Part shown: piece by piece, positions 9,835 to 22,859 of the stretch | Position numbering within the stretch: position 1 is the first letter of the stretch | Layout: every line of letters begins with the position of its first letter | DNA from: Pyrus communis | Lineage: Eukaryota; Streptophyta; Magnoliopsida; Rosales; Rosaceae | DNA: 64,000 bases | Direction of reading: 5' to 3' | Assembly: GCF_963583255.1 (NCBI RefSeq) | Contig: NC_084803.1 | Span: 6,748,238 to 6,812,237 of the forward strand | Made by a program: the position numbers and the translations under genes | The notes under the pieces: generated by a model | Told to the model about the DNA's origin: nothing | Databases searched by the model: none | Seen by the model: the letters and a program-made list of their open reading frames with translations, nothing else

Positions 9835-11084
9835 AGAGCAAGATTGTGTCTCGCAAATTTTGCAATGCATTAACTTTGTGCCAAGCAACTTCAAAAACGA
9901 CGTAGTTTTAGGGTCTAGTGGTTATCAATTGAGACTGAGAGCTGACTTGTCAAAGGCTTTCATTTTCATCATCCTACTTCTACTGCTCCTACCTTTTGAA
10001 GAGGTACGAGAGAATCTGGGAAAACACCCCTTGTACGTGCAAATATACTAGAAGATTATAGCAAAAAAAAAAAAAATGAGGAAGGGTAAGGGTAAGAATG
10101 TGTTTAATATAATATTTTTCGTTTCATGGTGCAGTACACACATTAAGTTATAGTATGCACACGCATTGAACTCTCACATTTAGGAGCAAAATGTGTAATT
10201 AATTCTTGTTTAGTTATAAAACTAATGAAGAGCTAGTTATAGAGTCGTTGAAAATCGAGTCAACTTGCGGGTACTACTACTGCTCGGGTGGATTCTTCAT
10301 CATCGGGCAACATGGCATATTCTTGCGTCGGACCACAGACGGATGAACCGAAGGAAAGCCAAGTACGAAGAATAAAATGATAACCAAGGCAACTTGTACT
10401 GTTAGGATTATTTTGTGAAGGACCAGCATTGGAATCATTGATAATAACAAGCACAGCGCTGCAAACGCTGCTAGTAGTAGTACTATACTATTGAGACCAT
10501 CTTAGGGAGGGTGGAGCTGTTTCGCCTTTGCATTTGATGGCGTGGTGGTAAAGCAGATATAACAGCCCAAAAAAGCTAGGTTTTGCAGACTACTTAACTA
10601 GTTTCATAACCTTAACCTACGTACTAACCTAGCATCGAAATTTAGTAGTAGGCGGCATCCCCTGTGAGTTTTGAGTAGGTGGAACCATTCAATCCCGTAG
10701 CGGATCAATTCCAACGATCCTTTCAAACTAGTACTTTTTGTAATTGACTCTCAAATTGACTTGTAGTCACTATGAGTAGAGTAATTGGACTGAACGAAGA
10801 TAATACAAAACCACCGTTGGGGTGGGATTAAGGTTGTCAAAAGAAATAACACAAATAATTAATCTGAATAAATCAAGACAAGGAACAATGAATTTTGTAA
10901 ACTAAATGAAAAAGGATTTAGACTTTTTTGTAAACTAAATGATGTGTCACCAATAGGAAAGTCCTATTAATATTATTTTCAGTTTATGGAGTCTTATTAA
11001 TATTATTTTATTATAGGAATTTTTTTAACCTTAATATTTGGAAAAGATTAAATTTAATAAAAATTTGATGTTAGATTACATATT
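9835..11084. other. Intergenic; holds one short membrane-type ORF
   Basis: Apart from the minus-strand ORF at 10277-10490, no gene is supported. A poly-A run lies at 11118-11142. Confidence 0.45.
10277..10490 (-). CDS. Possible small membrane protein exon, unrecognised
   Basis: The minus-strand frame ending at the TAG at 10277-10279 reads LNSIVLLLAAFAALCLLLSM, then IILTVQVALVIILFFVLG, then a short tail with paired cysteines (NMPCCPMMKNPPEQ). That is two hydrophobic helices with a Cys-Cys tail in about 70 residues. There is no in-frame ATG before the first helix; an ATG lies just upstream in another frame. So this is either a downstream exon or a decayed gene. No family is recognised and no homology claim is made. 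Confidence 0.25.
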
Positions 11085-11820
11085 ATTATATCAAATTCAA
11101 AGAAAATAACCAGACACAAAAAAAAAAAAAAAAAAAAAAAACTAAACAAAACAAAAACAAAAAGAAGCAAAACAACCGGACCTTAGCACTCTATTTGGAT
11201 ACGTAAAAGAAAATCGGAATTTCCTTTAAAGTCGGAAATCTAGGACGGAAAAGCAATTTTTTTCCACCATATGCAGCCAGAGAAGAATTTACATATATAC
11301 ATTATAGGAGTACACAGTTTTATTTCTAAACGGAACAAAATTGAAATGTTTTCTCCACTATATGCTGCTAGAGAAGAATTTACATATATACAACGGGACA
11401 CGCAATAATATTATTCTAAATTAGTCACACAATAACATTTTATTCCTCTCGAAATACCTCTCTGATATTCTTACCAAAACATTTCACTTCGAATTATTGG
11501 TGTAATATTTTATCGACGAGGTAAGTTGATCTTTGGTTTTGGATATCAATAATTTCGAATTTCCATTCATTTTTCTTTACAGAAAGTCAAAAAACCTGAA
11601 ATTGAATGGATGGGTCATTCAAAATTCAGTAATTTAAAATACATAAATAACAAAAAGAAAGGCAAAAACAATCTACAAAAACAACGGTCAGCAGCCTATC
11701 AACCCACCAACCTAAGCCATATATCTCAAAACATGGCAATGTATAATCAAGAGAGATATATACCAGAACTTGAAGCTCTTGAGGAAGCAACTGAATGGCC
11801 AAAAACCAAAGAAAAAGGAT

Positions 11821-14800
11821 TTAGACTTTTGTGTAATTGGAGAAAAGCTGAACCAGTTTCCCCAGTGTTTCTGGATAAAACTTTCGGGCAAATAGAAAAC
11901 ACGGTCGCTTCATCCCGTTCCACAAGCACGGTGTGGTCAGCATTTGCTTCTGCAGAAAGTAAACGTGAACCAGTCAACAATAGTAGAAGGGTCGTCAAAT
12001 TTATTCACCAAATGTCGTAGCAGGTGATATGATATGATATCATTTTAGAATTGGTGACAGTAACATTGCTGACTACGTATGGTTACGACTGGAAGGGTAC
12101 TTTGAGATTGTACCTTGTCTTCGCTTGTAATATGCGTGCTCTCAGCAATGGACTGAAATGGATGAGAAAATATCAATACATGAGAGACGTGAAATGAAGA
12201 AAATGAAGTGAGGGTTAAAGAAAATGGACTTCCCTAGATCATACCGTGATGTTCCTAAGGAGGTCATAAGTAACATCCTGAGTTCTGAACGCTCTTGGAT
12301 GCCACTTCCCTTCAGACCAATCGACATATGTTACAGACCAGTTTGCGAGTCCACCAGGATCTTTCATCTGAAAAGCATTAATGGTGAAAGCAAAAGATAA
12401 TTGGTAGCAGCAAAGAAATTACGAATAGGGTGAAATGCAGTTTGAACTGCGACGAACAAGAAAGTTTGATGTACTAACATTAAAGAAGGTTGGCAAGTAA
12501 TGCTCATCTGAATAGCAGTTACGCCCGTCCATGTTTGGCTGAGAAAGTCAAAAAACATCATCAGCAAGAGATTGGAAGGAAGTTTTTCTCATGAACGTCA
12601 ACAAAAGCACATCATAACAAAGAAAATATTTACCCTGCAGTAAAGCTTGAACTTTGTATAGTATAGACTGTCTGCCATCATGACAATTGCATGTAGCCGC
12701 TTCATAGAGAACCACTGAAATAAAAATGTCGATTAAATCCAACCCTATTGAACTGCGTGTGCACAAATCTAAATCTGATCGAGGAGCATGTTTTATACCA
12801 AAACTATTCTTGTTGATCCAATGTTTCGTCAATATAAACAAGAACAACAAACCAATCCAAACATTGCAATCATTCATACACTTAAGGACAAGAAAGAAAG
12901 GGGAGAGGAGCTCAGGTGACTTAGAAGGAACTGGTGAAAAGATTATATAAATCAGAAATATACTTGTAGCAACTGATCTTGCAGAAGTTTAATTCACTGT
13001 AAGAGACATATTTACGCAGAAGATTTTAAACTGTTTCCAGAGCTATGTATCTTACGCAGAAGTTCCAAACCAAATAAGTAAGCTCAAAGTTTTTCTGGAA
13101 AGTATATGCTGAATTACCTGTGAACCCTTCCGGAAATCCCTCCTTTCAACTTCAGGCAACATATGTTCTGAATACCGGCCAGTTCCATGTGGACCAGGAT
13201 CCACAAAACTAGACAGAGAGCAAAGTAGATGGAATAAGAAAGCCCCAATCATAAGTACACCAGAATAAGAGCTAAGTAGCGGGAAAGAATTTTGAGAATC
13301 ACATCAGTTTTTCTTTCTTAAATATACTTTTCTTACCAATCGATAAAGCTGACGTTGGTGTACATGAGATAGTTATATACATAATCGAAGTTATGCAGTG
13401 GTATGCAACTGAAACAAAAACGTAGAACGAAATCAATGAAAGAAGTAGCAGATTTCCAACATAAGAACCTCATTGAAAATGTTCACAATTGTATAAGTTG
13501 TTTCAATACAATGACCTGTCAGACAGCAAAACAAAATGTTGGTTGTCAGGGTCTAAAAGTGCATTTGCCAAAAGTCTCTTCTCTGCCTCAACCATCGAAA
13601 ATTTTCCCCAAACGACCTGAGAATTTATTATTAATGGCATCTTTAAAGAAAACCATGTGTATTGATCAGTTAAAAAAAATAATACTGAACTGTAAGCATT
13701 CTCAGAGAGGCTCTGCGTACCTGTTCACTATGTATGTCTCTGTCAGCAAAATACCGGCTCACATGTACTGGCTTTTGCTTTGATGCATGTACGTAAACGG
13801 TAAATTTGTCTTCATGGCCCTAGAAACCATGTCATTTTTGTTAGACATTGAACTTTACTTTAGTATGTATCCCTTGCATACTTTAGGCTTATCTTTAACA
13901 TGGCCTGAGGTCTTAATTCCAGTTCTCACTACTAGTTAAACAACTCAACTTTCATCAACTTCTAGTATGAAATGGGACGTTTACCAGAGACGCATAAAGT
14001 AGCTATACCTTAGAAAAAGACACACACATGTATAGATTTAGATATACATAACAAAACATCTTGGCAACTAATGTTAGCAGATATATTCCACACCAAGCTT
14101 ATATAAACGGAGATTCGAGAGGTGGTAATAGATTAAGATGAATTGGTGTTGTTTTGTCTCCACACAGAAACAAGGTGTTGAAAACTCCAAGCGCATGTTT
14201 ATCCTATCTGTTGAGATATATACGTTTTCGATAAATCCCTTAACATACTAGGAAATCAAAAGCAACTACCATATCCTGAGGCGATCTAAAGACGGGTCCC
14301 AATTTGACAGTAATTCTAACTGGATAAACCGAAACTATAGTCACATGAGATAACACTGTAGAGCCGAGCATTAACTCCACCAAATTACTTAAGCATTTCA
14401 GTTACTAAACCTCTGCTGTTAGTACTTCTCAGTCATGGCTGCCGTAGGGAATGCCTAATATTGTAGCACTTGACTACTAAATTTCTGAATGTAGTTCAAC
14501 AAATACATCTATCCATACAATTCCTTGATATATACATGAAAGAAAAAAAAAATAAACCTAAACCTGATGAAATCAAAATGGATAATAAAAGGGAAATAAA
14601 AAGTAAAGAAAAGCATAGAGACATAGCCTTACTTGGAAGAAATTTTCCCACAACTCCTCGAAAGGTAAAGTTCCGGGGGTCAAAAACATGAAAGCAATTT
14701 TCGGGTTCTTTGATTGAAGAGGAGGCGTCTTGAGAATTTCCCTAACTACAACCTCCGACGCAGTCTCATCATCGGTCAGCTCCCTCGCAGGGCCAGGAGG

Positions 14801-15046
14801 AGTCCTTCCAAACATACTGCAACCACTAGAAGAAAACAGATAGCAGGCGGCAGAGTTTTTCGGAGGGTAGAAGTAGGCAAGGATAAGAAAAACACAGATG
14901 AACGAAACCAATGCAATAATCCATGTTGGTCTTCTCAACGCTGGACGCGGCCTTGACTTAGACATGATCATGATATCTCTCATCAGCTGCGGCCGCCATG
15001 CTAATGACTTTTTCATCTGGATCGAAGGCAACACAGAACCTCTCAT
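11821..15046 (-). CDS. Core-2/I-branching beta-1,6-GlcNAc transferase family protein (plant DUF266 type)
   Basis: A predicted Golgi type II membrane glycosyltransferase; plant members are thought to act on cell-wall or glycoprotein glycans, but substrates are mostly unknown. Ten exons join cleanly: 14633-15046, 13721-13819, 13516-13616, 13337-13408, 13118-13208, 12634-12714, 12479-12538, 12245-12367, 12114-12152, 11821-11949, giving 402 aa. One membrane anchor is at about residues 41-60 (WIIALVSFICVFLILAYFY). The catalytic region begins at IAFMFLTPGTLPFEELW. Family hallmarks include FTVYVHASKQKPVHVSRYF, NQHFVLLSDSCIPLHNFDYV, FVDPGPHGTGRYSEHMLPEV, WFSMKRLHAIVMMADS, NCYSDEHYLPTFF and WSVTYVDWSEGKWHP. 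All borders are GT-AG. A second Met at residue 11 (15016; MKKSLAWRP) may be the true start and would give 392 aa. The last exon is duplicated at 9.3-9.5 kb. Confidence 0.93.
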
Positions 15047-16685
15047 TCAGTCCCTTTTTCGCATTCTTCGCTTTATTTCCCCTTGCGCTCAATGTAAACT
15101 AAGAAGCTGCTGTAACTTGCAACACAAATAACATCATTTCAAACGCATTTTTGGATCAAACAACAAAAAAGAAAACAACTGTTCACAATTTAACGAATAC
15201 CCTTTTGAGAAAAAAAAACCCCCCAAAAGCATCACATTTCATCAAACGTTGATTCATCAAAATTTGGATGCGGGTGAAAAAACAGAAAAAAGCCACAGAC
15301 TTTGAAAACATAACGCAAAGATCAAACCTATATGTTCATTCTGGAAACGATAAATGGTGAGGGTGGTGAAGAAAAAAGGAAGAATCTTGATGGGCGAGAG
15401 AAATAAAAACCTGGGTGTGGTGAGGAAATCAGCTTCAATCAGTCAAAATTGTTTCAAATGCAGGTGCAGGTGATGTTTCAGCTTGTCAGAGGGGAAGCGG
15501 ATTCGGCGTGGGGAGAAGTATGAGGCGATGGGAAATGGCGATGTGAGGCTTTGTGAGTATATGGTAAAAGGGGGAGGGTGTGAATCTCTGGTTCTGGACA
15601 ATTGAGGGAATTGGATGGTTTTTGGGCGATGAACACTTCAGCCAGTGAATTATGGCAACTTTCCCACGTAATATTAAATGATTTTTATTTTTTTTAATTA
15701 GGGGTTAAGTAAAATTAGGGAAAGCTTATAGCTGTCCATTCCATAAATCTGTAATATTGTCAAATATTATCCAAAAATGTGTACGGAGATATTGTCAATT
15801 TCATTCCATTACCCCCTCAGAACCAATCAGAATCTTTACCACAATGTTTTGGAAAATGCTCGAATTAGGGGTACCAATTCTCGTAGAAATTTTTTAGAGT
15901 GCCCGAAATTCAAGTGAGGTACTTCTCGTATCATAAATAAATAAGTAGAGGGTCACATGAATAAGTAGTGAGCAATTGGGATGATAGTTGGCAGGTAATA
16001 CTACTCAAATGGATTTATGCTCACACCAGAGTCCATAGTATGATTTTAGTGCATGTAGTTGGTGAATGTAATGCTAATTGTTGTAGTTTGGGAGTTACAT
16101 GTGCTAATTCCATTAAAAGTTTAGCATAATTGAGTAATTAATTCATTATCCCTTCAATCTATCAATTAGTAAGTTAGAGGTTTTAAATTCGATTTTCGCC
16201 AAAACCGAATTTGAACCACATTATTATGGCTCATTTATTGTGAGATTTAACCTACTCTCTCACTCCCTTAGTATAATAATATCGCTTGTTCCAAAAATAA
16301 AAAACCAAAATCATATATGTTATAACGTAGTTAAACAATTACTAAAACTAAATAGAATTATGATGATACTGACATCCAAATATAACCAATTCATCAGATG
16401 TCAAGCTTTTTTTAAAAAAAAAAAGAAGAACGAAAGTTTTATTCGAAAACTCAAACTCAAGCACAACATGAATAATTTTTTCTTTTTTATAAGGAACGAT
16501 AGCGGTTTTATTTATCAATAAAGAATCAAACAATTCTTAAGAAAAACATCCTCAAAATAGTTTGGAGTCCTCAAACCAACAATTGATAAAATTGAAAATA
16601 AGATCAACTTAGCCATACTATACGCTACTATATTAGAGGTTATACGAATATGACTGACTTTAGTACAAGAAAAGCACACAATATT
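15047..16685. other. Promoter/5'-UTR region of the glycosyltransferase, then intergenic
   Basis: Sequence up to about 15640 probably contains the glycosyltransferase promoter and 5'-UTR (pyrimidine/purine-rich stretches). From 15650 to 16685 it is AT-rich with no recognised gene. Confidence 0.4.
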
Positions 16686-16877
16686 GGAGGCAGGTTGTCT
16701 GCTGTTTGGGTGCCCTTCCTATCATCTCCTATTTGTACGGTTACGGTTAAACCACGTCAACATTTTATATTCCTATTAATTTTTATCTTATTATCTCTAT
16801 AAAAAAATCAATATAAAATGTTAACTTGTGCGGAGATAGGAATGACACTCAAACAAAAGCGTATACAATCTGCCTCC
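16686..16877. mobile_element. MITE-like inverted-repeat element, about 190 bp
   Basis: The left end GGAGGCAGGTTGT, then GTTTGGGTGCCCTTCCTATC, is mirrored on the right by GATAGGAATGACACTCAAAC, then ACAATCTGCCTCC. Inner arms GTCAACATTTTATATT and AATATAAAATGTTAAC also pair. There is no coding capacity. A related element with the same inner arm is at about 49645-49812. No clean target duplication was identified. Confidence 0.65.
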
Positions 16878-17207
16878 CACGATATTATGCATTCTCTTAA
16901 GAAGGCGAGACTATTTTTCAGTAAAGAAAAAACAAAAAAGAGTAAGAAGGCGGGATATACATACACTACAAAATTACAAATCCAAGAAAATAAAAAATAA
17001 AAAATTGTTGGAACGCTGACCAATTAGATAAGGCAACGAAATAAACCCCTCGTACGTGGCATCACCCCCCACCAATAGCCAAACCAAAACCGGCCCCATC
17101 TCGATTCGCATTGCCTACGTGGCACCACCTCCCCCATCATCAGATAAGAGATAGCTGTGTAATCACTTCCTCCATTTGCCCCATTCGAAGCTCAGAGCTT
17201 ACCTTCC

Positions 17208-18968
17208 ATGGCCGCTGCCGTAGCCTCATCACTAGCCCTGTCAGCCTTCACCTTCAGAGGAGGCGCCGATCCCTCGAAACCCAAATTCCTCAACCTTTGC
17301 TCAAAGCCCACAAATTTGGCTTTGACTGCTTCACCCCAATCTCACAGTTGTCGGCGCAACTCTTTGAGAATATTGGCCTCTGTTTCCGTCTCCGATCCTG
17401 GAGTTCGTACCGGTCCCGAAGAGCTCTCTGCGTCTATTCTTTCCAAGGTACGGCCTTCACCCATCCCATATTTTAGTTTGTTTCTAATTTATTTAGTTTT
17501 GGATTCGTAATTTTTGTTTGGTAGCTGAGAAAATGTGATCCTATGTTTTTCTTTGATGTTTTTGTGATTTTTTGTTTGGTTGCTGAAAAAATGTGATCCT
17601 TTCTTTTAGTGTTTTTTCTGTTTTTTTGTGATTTTAGATTCGTTATATGTTGTTTGGTAGCTGAGAAAATGTGATCCCATATTTTAGTTTTTTTGTTTGG
17701 TAGCTGAGAAAATGTGTTGTTTACATAGATTCCGATATTGGGACAGTAACTTAGCTGAGAAAATTTCGTACTTTACCTTCTGCGGTTGCTTCTTTGCTTT
17801 GAAATTGATATTAGTTTCTCGGTTTCCATGCTTTTGCTATGGAAATTTTTCAGGCTTATATTTGTAGATTAATATGATAGTATTTGCAGTTTGATTAGGG
17901 GGAGATATGCAAAGTTTTTGAATACTTGGCTCATGAAATGTGAATTATGATGATTAGGTGACGAATTCGGATAGAGGAGTTCTGCTGAAAGAGGAACAAC
18001 AAAAAGAGGTAGCTAAGGAGGCTGAAGAATTGCAGAACTACTGTGTTAGCGAACCAGTGAAATGCCCTCTCATTTTCGGAGGTAAATCCCGTTAAGGTGT
18101 GAACTTTATTTCTTGAGATGTACATCACATCCTCAATTTTGCCTAGGAATACCTTCTTTTCTTACCAACCACAATTCCTTGAATAAAGCCTTGCTGCTTT
18201 TCATCACGTCGAGGGATTGCCTTCCACCTAAGTCATCGTAGTTTCATCGAAACCAGATTGTCCAGCTCTCAAATCGTTACAGAAATCGTGTACGACCATT
18301 TTGTTCAGTGCTAACAAAAACATGATATGCATTTCTCTGTTATTGTTGTTGCCTGTTGGTGGTCATAGACTCGTATGATGAGTTAATCTAGTGCTTTCAC
18401 AGACTGGGATGTGGTGTACTGCTCAGTGCCAACATCACCCGGGGGTGGCTACAGAAGTACGTTTGGGCGCCTTTTTTTTAAAACAAAGGAGATGATTCAA
18501 GTTATTGAAGCTCCTGACATTGTCAAGAACAAAGTCTCCTTCTCCGTTTTCGGGTTCTTGGATGGAGAAGTCTCTTTAACAGGTAGGCTGCTGAGGTTCT
18601 GTGCGTAAACGTAAAACCACTGTCTCAAGTTTTTCTAGAATTTTTCCGTCACATTATCATGCTTCCTATGCTGCTCTTTTGGTAAGACTGTCGTACATTC
18701 TACTTGATCCGCGCACTGTTCTTATCTTTTTTGCATCATGTGTTAACTTCTCGTATATGCATGAGCAGGAAAGTTGAAGGCTCTGGATGATAAGTGGATC
18801 CAAGTTATATTTGAGCCCCCAGAACTGAAGGTTGGAGCCTTGGATTTCAGATACGGCGGTGAAAGCGAGGTTAAACTCCAGATTACATACATAGATGACA
18901 AGGTCAGGTTGGGGAAGGGCTCTAAAGGCTCTCTATTTGTTTTCCAGAGACTCGGTAGTTCCACCTGA
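17208..18968 (+). CDS. Plastid-lipid-associated protein / fibrillin (PAP8, FBN6-like), chloroplast
   Basis: A fibrillin-family lipid-binding protein expected in plastids (thylakoid or envelope), where the family protects membranes and carries hydrophobic small molecules. Four exons, 17208-17447, 17958-18081, 18403-18582 and 18769-18968, splice in phase to 247 aa. The first exon has a serine/alanine-rich, acid-poor transit-peptide-like N-terminus (MAAAVASSLALSAFTFRGG). The PAP/fibrillin core follows: DWDVVYCSVPTSPGGGYR, IEAPDIVKNKVSFSVFGFLD, KALDDKWIQVIFEPPELKVG and YIDDKVRLGKGSKGSLFVF. Homologues of the PAP8 subgroup are about 240 aa, so the length fits. Intron 1 carries four copies of a TTTGGTAGCTGAGAAAATG-type repeat. 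The gene converges with FAM32A, with 395 bp between their stop codons. Confidence 0.92.
17514..17720 (+). repeat. Four imperfect copies of an intron-1 motif
   Basis: TTTGTTTGGTAGCTGAGAAA followed by ATGTGATCC recurs at about 17511, 17570, 17650 and 17692. The same GTTTGGTTGCTGAGAAA core appears at 29090 and 29196. Its placement just inside a first intron is typical of this motif in dicot genes; function is unknown. Confidence 0.7.
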
Positions 18969-19363
18969 AAAGACTATCGGTAGGCAAGAACCGTCCTCCC
19001 TGTAAAATGTAACGCTTCAGCGCTGCAAACGGATGTGTGATATCAACGTTACTTCCGTGCATCTCATCATCTTACCTTTCTAAGATTATCCATGTTACAA
19101 GTGTTCATAGTTTTTTCCTTTGTGTGATGTTTTAACTCTATTGAACATAAGGTCGAATGATCATAGTTAGCTTCTTGTTCAGATCAAGCGATAATCTACA
19201 CTAATCTGCATTGACAGAAAGTGGCAAGAGTTTGAACTCATAAAGCAAATAGGTCGAAAAAAACTAAACACTTTCTTGAGGCCCAAGCAATAGAACCCGA
19301 TTCGAGGAATAACAAAGTTTTATATCCACCTGATTGACAAAAATGAAGAACACGATGCTGTTG

Positions 19364-20030
19364 CTAACCAGGGCCTACTTTAGGAATGTCATAATGCTCG
19401 CTCAGATTAGCCAGATACTGATTGAATTCCTGAACCCGATCGCGGTGCGATTTTCGAGCAATCTGGGAAAGCCTCTGGCGTTGAATCCTCTCTGCCTGCT
19501 CGAGGTACCGCCTCTCCGCCGGTGTCAGATGACCATAAGCAGAAGCAGCAGCCCACGTCGTGCCAATGCCGCCTTCGTTCTCAGCATCATCTGTCACTGC
19601 TTCTCCACCTATCACCCTCCAAACACACAAAAATTGAATTCTCCATTAGCAAAACCAGAATCACAACCTCTTAAACCCTAAGAAATCACAACATCTTAAA
19701 TCCCAATCCGTTGAGGGGTTGTTTGGTATTCAAAAACATAAAATAAAATTCCGGTTCATAAATTAGAGTAGTTTAAAATATCGATTTGTCACGCTTCCGC
19801 TCTCCGGATTATTGAATATTTTACACATTAGATTTAGGAAACAATAATAACAAACTAAAATAAAAAAGATGGAAGGGCAAGAACCTACCTGTGGAGGCAT
19901 CAGACAATTGGTGATAAAATGCGCTCTGTTTCTTCTTCTTCTTTTTCTTTGAAATCGCACCGCCTTTGACGTCCAAGGCTTTGCCTTTCAGCTTCAGCTT
20001 CCCTACAACCACGTTATCGAACGCAGACAT
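19364..20030 (-). CDS. FAM32A-like protein
   Basis: A small, highly basic nuclear protein. Animal FAM32A acts at the catalytic spliceosome; plant homologues are presumed similar. Two exons, 19889-20030 and 19364-19608, splice in phase to 128 aa. It starts MSAFDNVVVGKLKLKGKALD, the family signature, then has a lysine run (SKKKKKKKQ) and ends with a conserved C-terminal helix (LTPAERRYLEQAERIQRQRL, then ARKSHRDRVQEFNQYLANLSEHYDIPKVGPG in segments). Length is close to the usual 110-130 aa. It lies head-to-head with the RlmH gene, start codons about 810 bp apart, so the two may share a promoter region. Confidence 0.92.
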
Positions 20031-20384
20031 TTTGATTTGATCAAATTGGTCGTCGAAATTCTATGGAATACGGCAAATATATGCAGGGCAGTATGTTCCA
20101 GAAACTCCGCGATTTCTCTCTAGTCTTCCCCAACCGAGCCTCTGCACAGAAAACGGGTATGGGCCTGTATCAATTTCTTTGGGCCTATTGGTATTAATGG
20201 GCCTCACTTCTCATGCTCATTCCTTGCTCGTTTTATCAGCAACCCAGAAACTCGATTCTCCTCCAAACCATCCAACAAAAAAAAAAATAAAAAAATAACA
20301 GAAGAGGTTCTTCTCCACCGCTCGTTCTATCAGCAACCCAGAAACTCGATTCTGAGTCTTCTGCTTCAAAAGCCGTCGTGAATT

Positions 20385-20390
<6 letters not shown>

Positions 20391-20425
<35 letters not shown>
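20391..20425 (+). repeat. (GA)n microsatellite in the FAM32A/RlmH intergenic region
   Basis: An uninterrupted 35-bp GA tract, probably within the RlmH 5'-UTR. Confidence 0.9.
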
Positions 20426-20429
<4 letters not shown>

Positions 20430-20839
20430 CGTGTTTTAGTTCCGTTGGTGACCCTTTCTGGTGGGCACTGCCCAGTTAGATTTTTCAAGCTCAAGGCTGG
20501 TATTTTATCTACGAATTTGGTGTCAAAATTTGGTATTTTCCATACCCAATTGCTAGTTTTTAACTTTTTACCAAGAATTCTACAGTAATTACTTGCAGCT
20601 ATTTGATAAATTTTGGTCCTGAGATGTGTAGAATCTGTGCATGAATGCAGGATGCCATGATTTTATCTCTCCTTTTTGTCTTGAATCATTGCATGGACTA
20701 AACAATGGAAATGTTCACATTTCTCTGTAGAATTTGTAATGCAATTGCAATGTCCCTTTTTCGTGTTTTCATTGTCATGGTGGTTTTTGTACAATTGTTG
20801 GAGCCACAATTAGTATTCTTTGCCTTTCTTTCAGTTGAA

Positions 20840-22563
20840 ATGGTTGTCATGCTTAGTGCCCGTCTCCACATCGTTACCTCTGCTCTTCCTTCAGGTTATT
20901 TTTATCTCGAAAGCCTCGTAGCTGCATTTATATTCTTCGTTAATCGTTATCTTATCTCAAACTTTGTCGATTTGTGAACTTGATTTTGCTTAAACTTTTC
21001 AGGTAGAGATTGTAAATACACAGGTCAAGCAGTGGTAAGGTCTCTCCAGCTCTTACTACGGTCTTTCTTACAACGTACTTACTTTTACGTATTGATTTAT
21101 GCATATAAAGCGGTGAACCAGATACCTACCACAGGCCAAGCAGCTGGGAAGAAATGTAAAGAACGAGAATGGGTTTATCATAGTTAAATTTGTTGCATAG
21201 CAAAGCAATCGGTTTTGTCTCCTGAACAAACTATCTATGTCTGAGTTTTGTGATCCCACAATCCATCTATTGTTTTAGCAAGGATTTATCAGTTTGATCA
21301 ATGATCTTGATTTTGTCTAATCTTTTTTAGTACTTCATTAGTTGGGTTTACATTTGTGTTTGGTTGAACCCACTTTTCGTGTTAGAAATGAAGTATCAGT
21401 TTGCTTTATCATTTTGCTTGTGTCAATCTTTTGAGCAATTGGCTTCTGTGTTTTGCATTATAAATTGGCAACAGATCATGACACCTGTTGGGCCTCTAGT
21501 TACTAGGTTTTCTTTCTGATTTTTAAGTGTTTTTTTATTTTGGGCAGAGAGCGCTTCCTATACGCATAATATCAGTAGGGAAGAAGAGATCACAAGGTGT
21601 ACAACTTGTAGTGGATGAGTACATTGAAAAGCTTAAGCTCTACTGCAGCGTTGATGATGTTCACATACGGAACAACCCTAAAAACGCACAGTACTGGCCT
21701 TCTTATTTGATCTATGTCATCATAATCTTTGTACTTAACCTGAATAGATACATGTTTTTCTAAGATATGTAGAGGCTTTTTTCCTGGAATTATGGACATC
21801 GGACATATGAAGGAAATGTTTGCATTGTGGGTTTTATGGATCATATCTTATGTTTTCAGCTCAGATTAGTTACCTTTTGTGTAGTGATTCGAAGGCTCAG
21901 GTTGATCATGAAGACAGTGCTGTCATGGACCTTATAAGGTCCGATGATTGGGTACAGTCTGAACACCCCTTGCTTAGATCATCATGCAGACTCAATTGTA
22001 TTATCAAAGGCTCAAAGATGTTATACTTGTTTCTATATTTTCATTTTGTAATCTTGTGCTTGTAGGTGGTGCTGTTGGATGAGCGTGGGAAAGACATAGG
22101 GTCAGAGCGGATGGCAGAGTTGGTGGGGGATGCAGGGAATACAGTACGAATGATTTCTCATTTAGTATTTTCAAGAATGATTTTTCGAATTCTTCCATTC
22201 TTATGTATTTATGTTGCTGAAAAGAAGAGGTAAAGTTGAGTATAATAACTTAGGAACTTCTTCCTGTAGGTAACACTTTGATTTCCTTTCTGTAGGGAGC
22301 TTCAAGACTATCCTTCTGCGTCGGTGGACCTTACGGCCATGGAAAACAATTGCGAGAACGTGCTGATGTTTGTATCAAGTTGTCTTCTATGGTTTTAAAC
22401 CATCAAATTGCATTAGTTGTTCTTGTGGAACAACTTTATAGGTAAGAATACTTTGTACTGCTGGCTTCTATGGGTTTAAACCATCAAATAAGAAAATAAC
22501 GCATGCTTATCTGTTGACTTCAGGTCATGGACTATTCTGAAAGGACAGAACTATCATCGGTAG
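20840..22563 (+). CDS. RlmH-type (YbeA/SPOUT) 23S rRNA pseudouridine methyltransferase, probably organellar
   Basis: Bacterial RlmH methylates pseudouridine 1915 in 23S rRNA helix 69; the plant homologue (Arabidopsis At5g10620 type) is presumed to act in chloroplasts or mitochondria. Seven exons, 20840-20894, 21003-21034, 21548-21690, 21885-21951, 22066-22143, 22296-22441 and 22524-22563, join in phase to 186 aa. Hallmarks are IRIISVGKKRSQGVQLVVDE, VVLLDERGKDIGSERMAEL, RLSFCVGGPYGHGKQLRERA (the SAM-binding knot), KLSSMVLNHQIALVVLVEQL and the terminal WTILKGQNYHR. The start is the ATG at 20840, just after a likely 5'-UTR intron acceptor (TTTCTTTCAG); an in-frame ATG at 20849 is an alternative. 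Exon 1 is short and only moderately transit-like. Confidence 0.9.
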
Positions 22564-22859
22564 CCTTTCATTTACTGGTCTGAACAGTGAACAATACCAA
22601 CAGGTATTCCTTTTCTTTTTCATTACTACCTTTTTATTTAAGTATACTACTGATGGTTTGGATAGAGGGACTTGACAATGACTTGTTGCATTACATCTGA
22701 GATTACGTTAAAAAGACATTTTGAAAGTCCTTTGTTTCGTGTTGTAGTGCATTTGTAATGTTTTGTTAATCGATTTGTAGTGCTTGAGTACATTTTAGTG
22801 CTCTTGTAAGGCATTTTTAACAATTGACTTGTTGCAAAACAAAGGCTGCTGACTCGTGA

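Noticed and set aside
11610..12020. 136-codon plus-strand ORF preceded by an intron-like GTAAGT...TTTCTTTACAG
   Set aside because: It is antisense to the last exon of the glycosyltransferase gene, whose minus-strand reading matches the family C-terminus and splices in phase.
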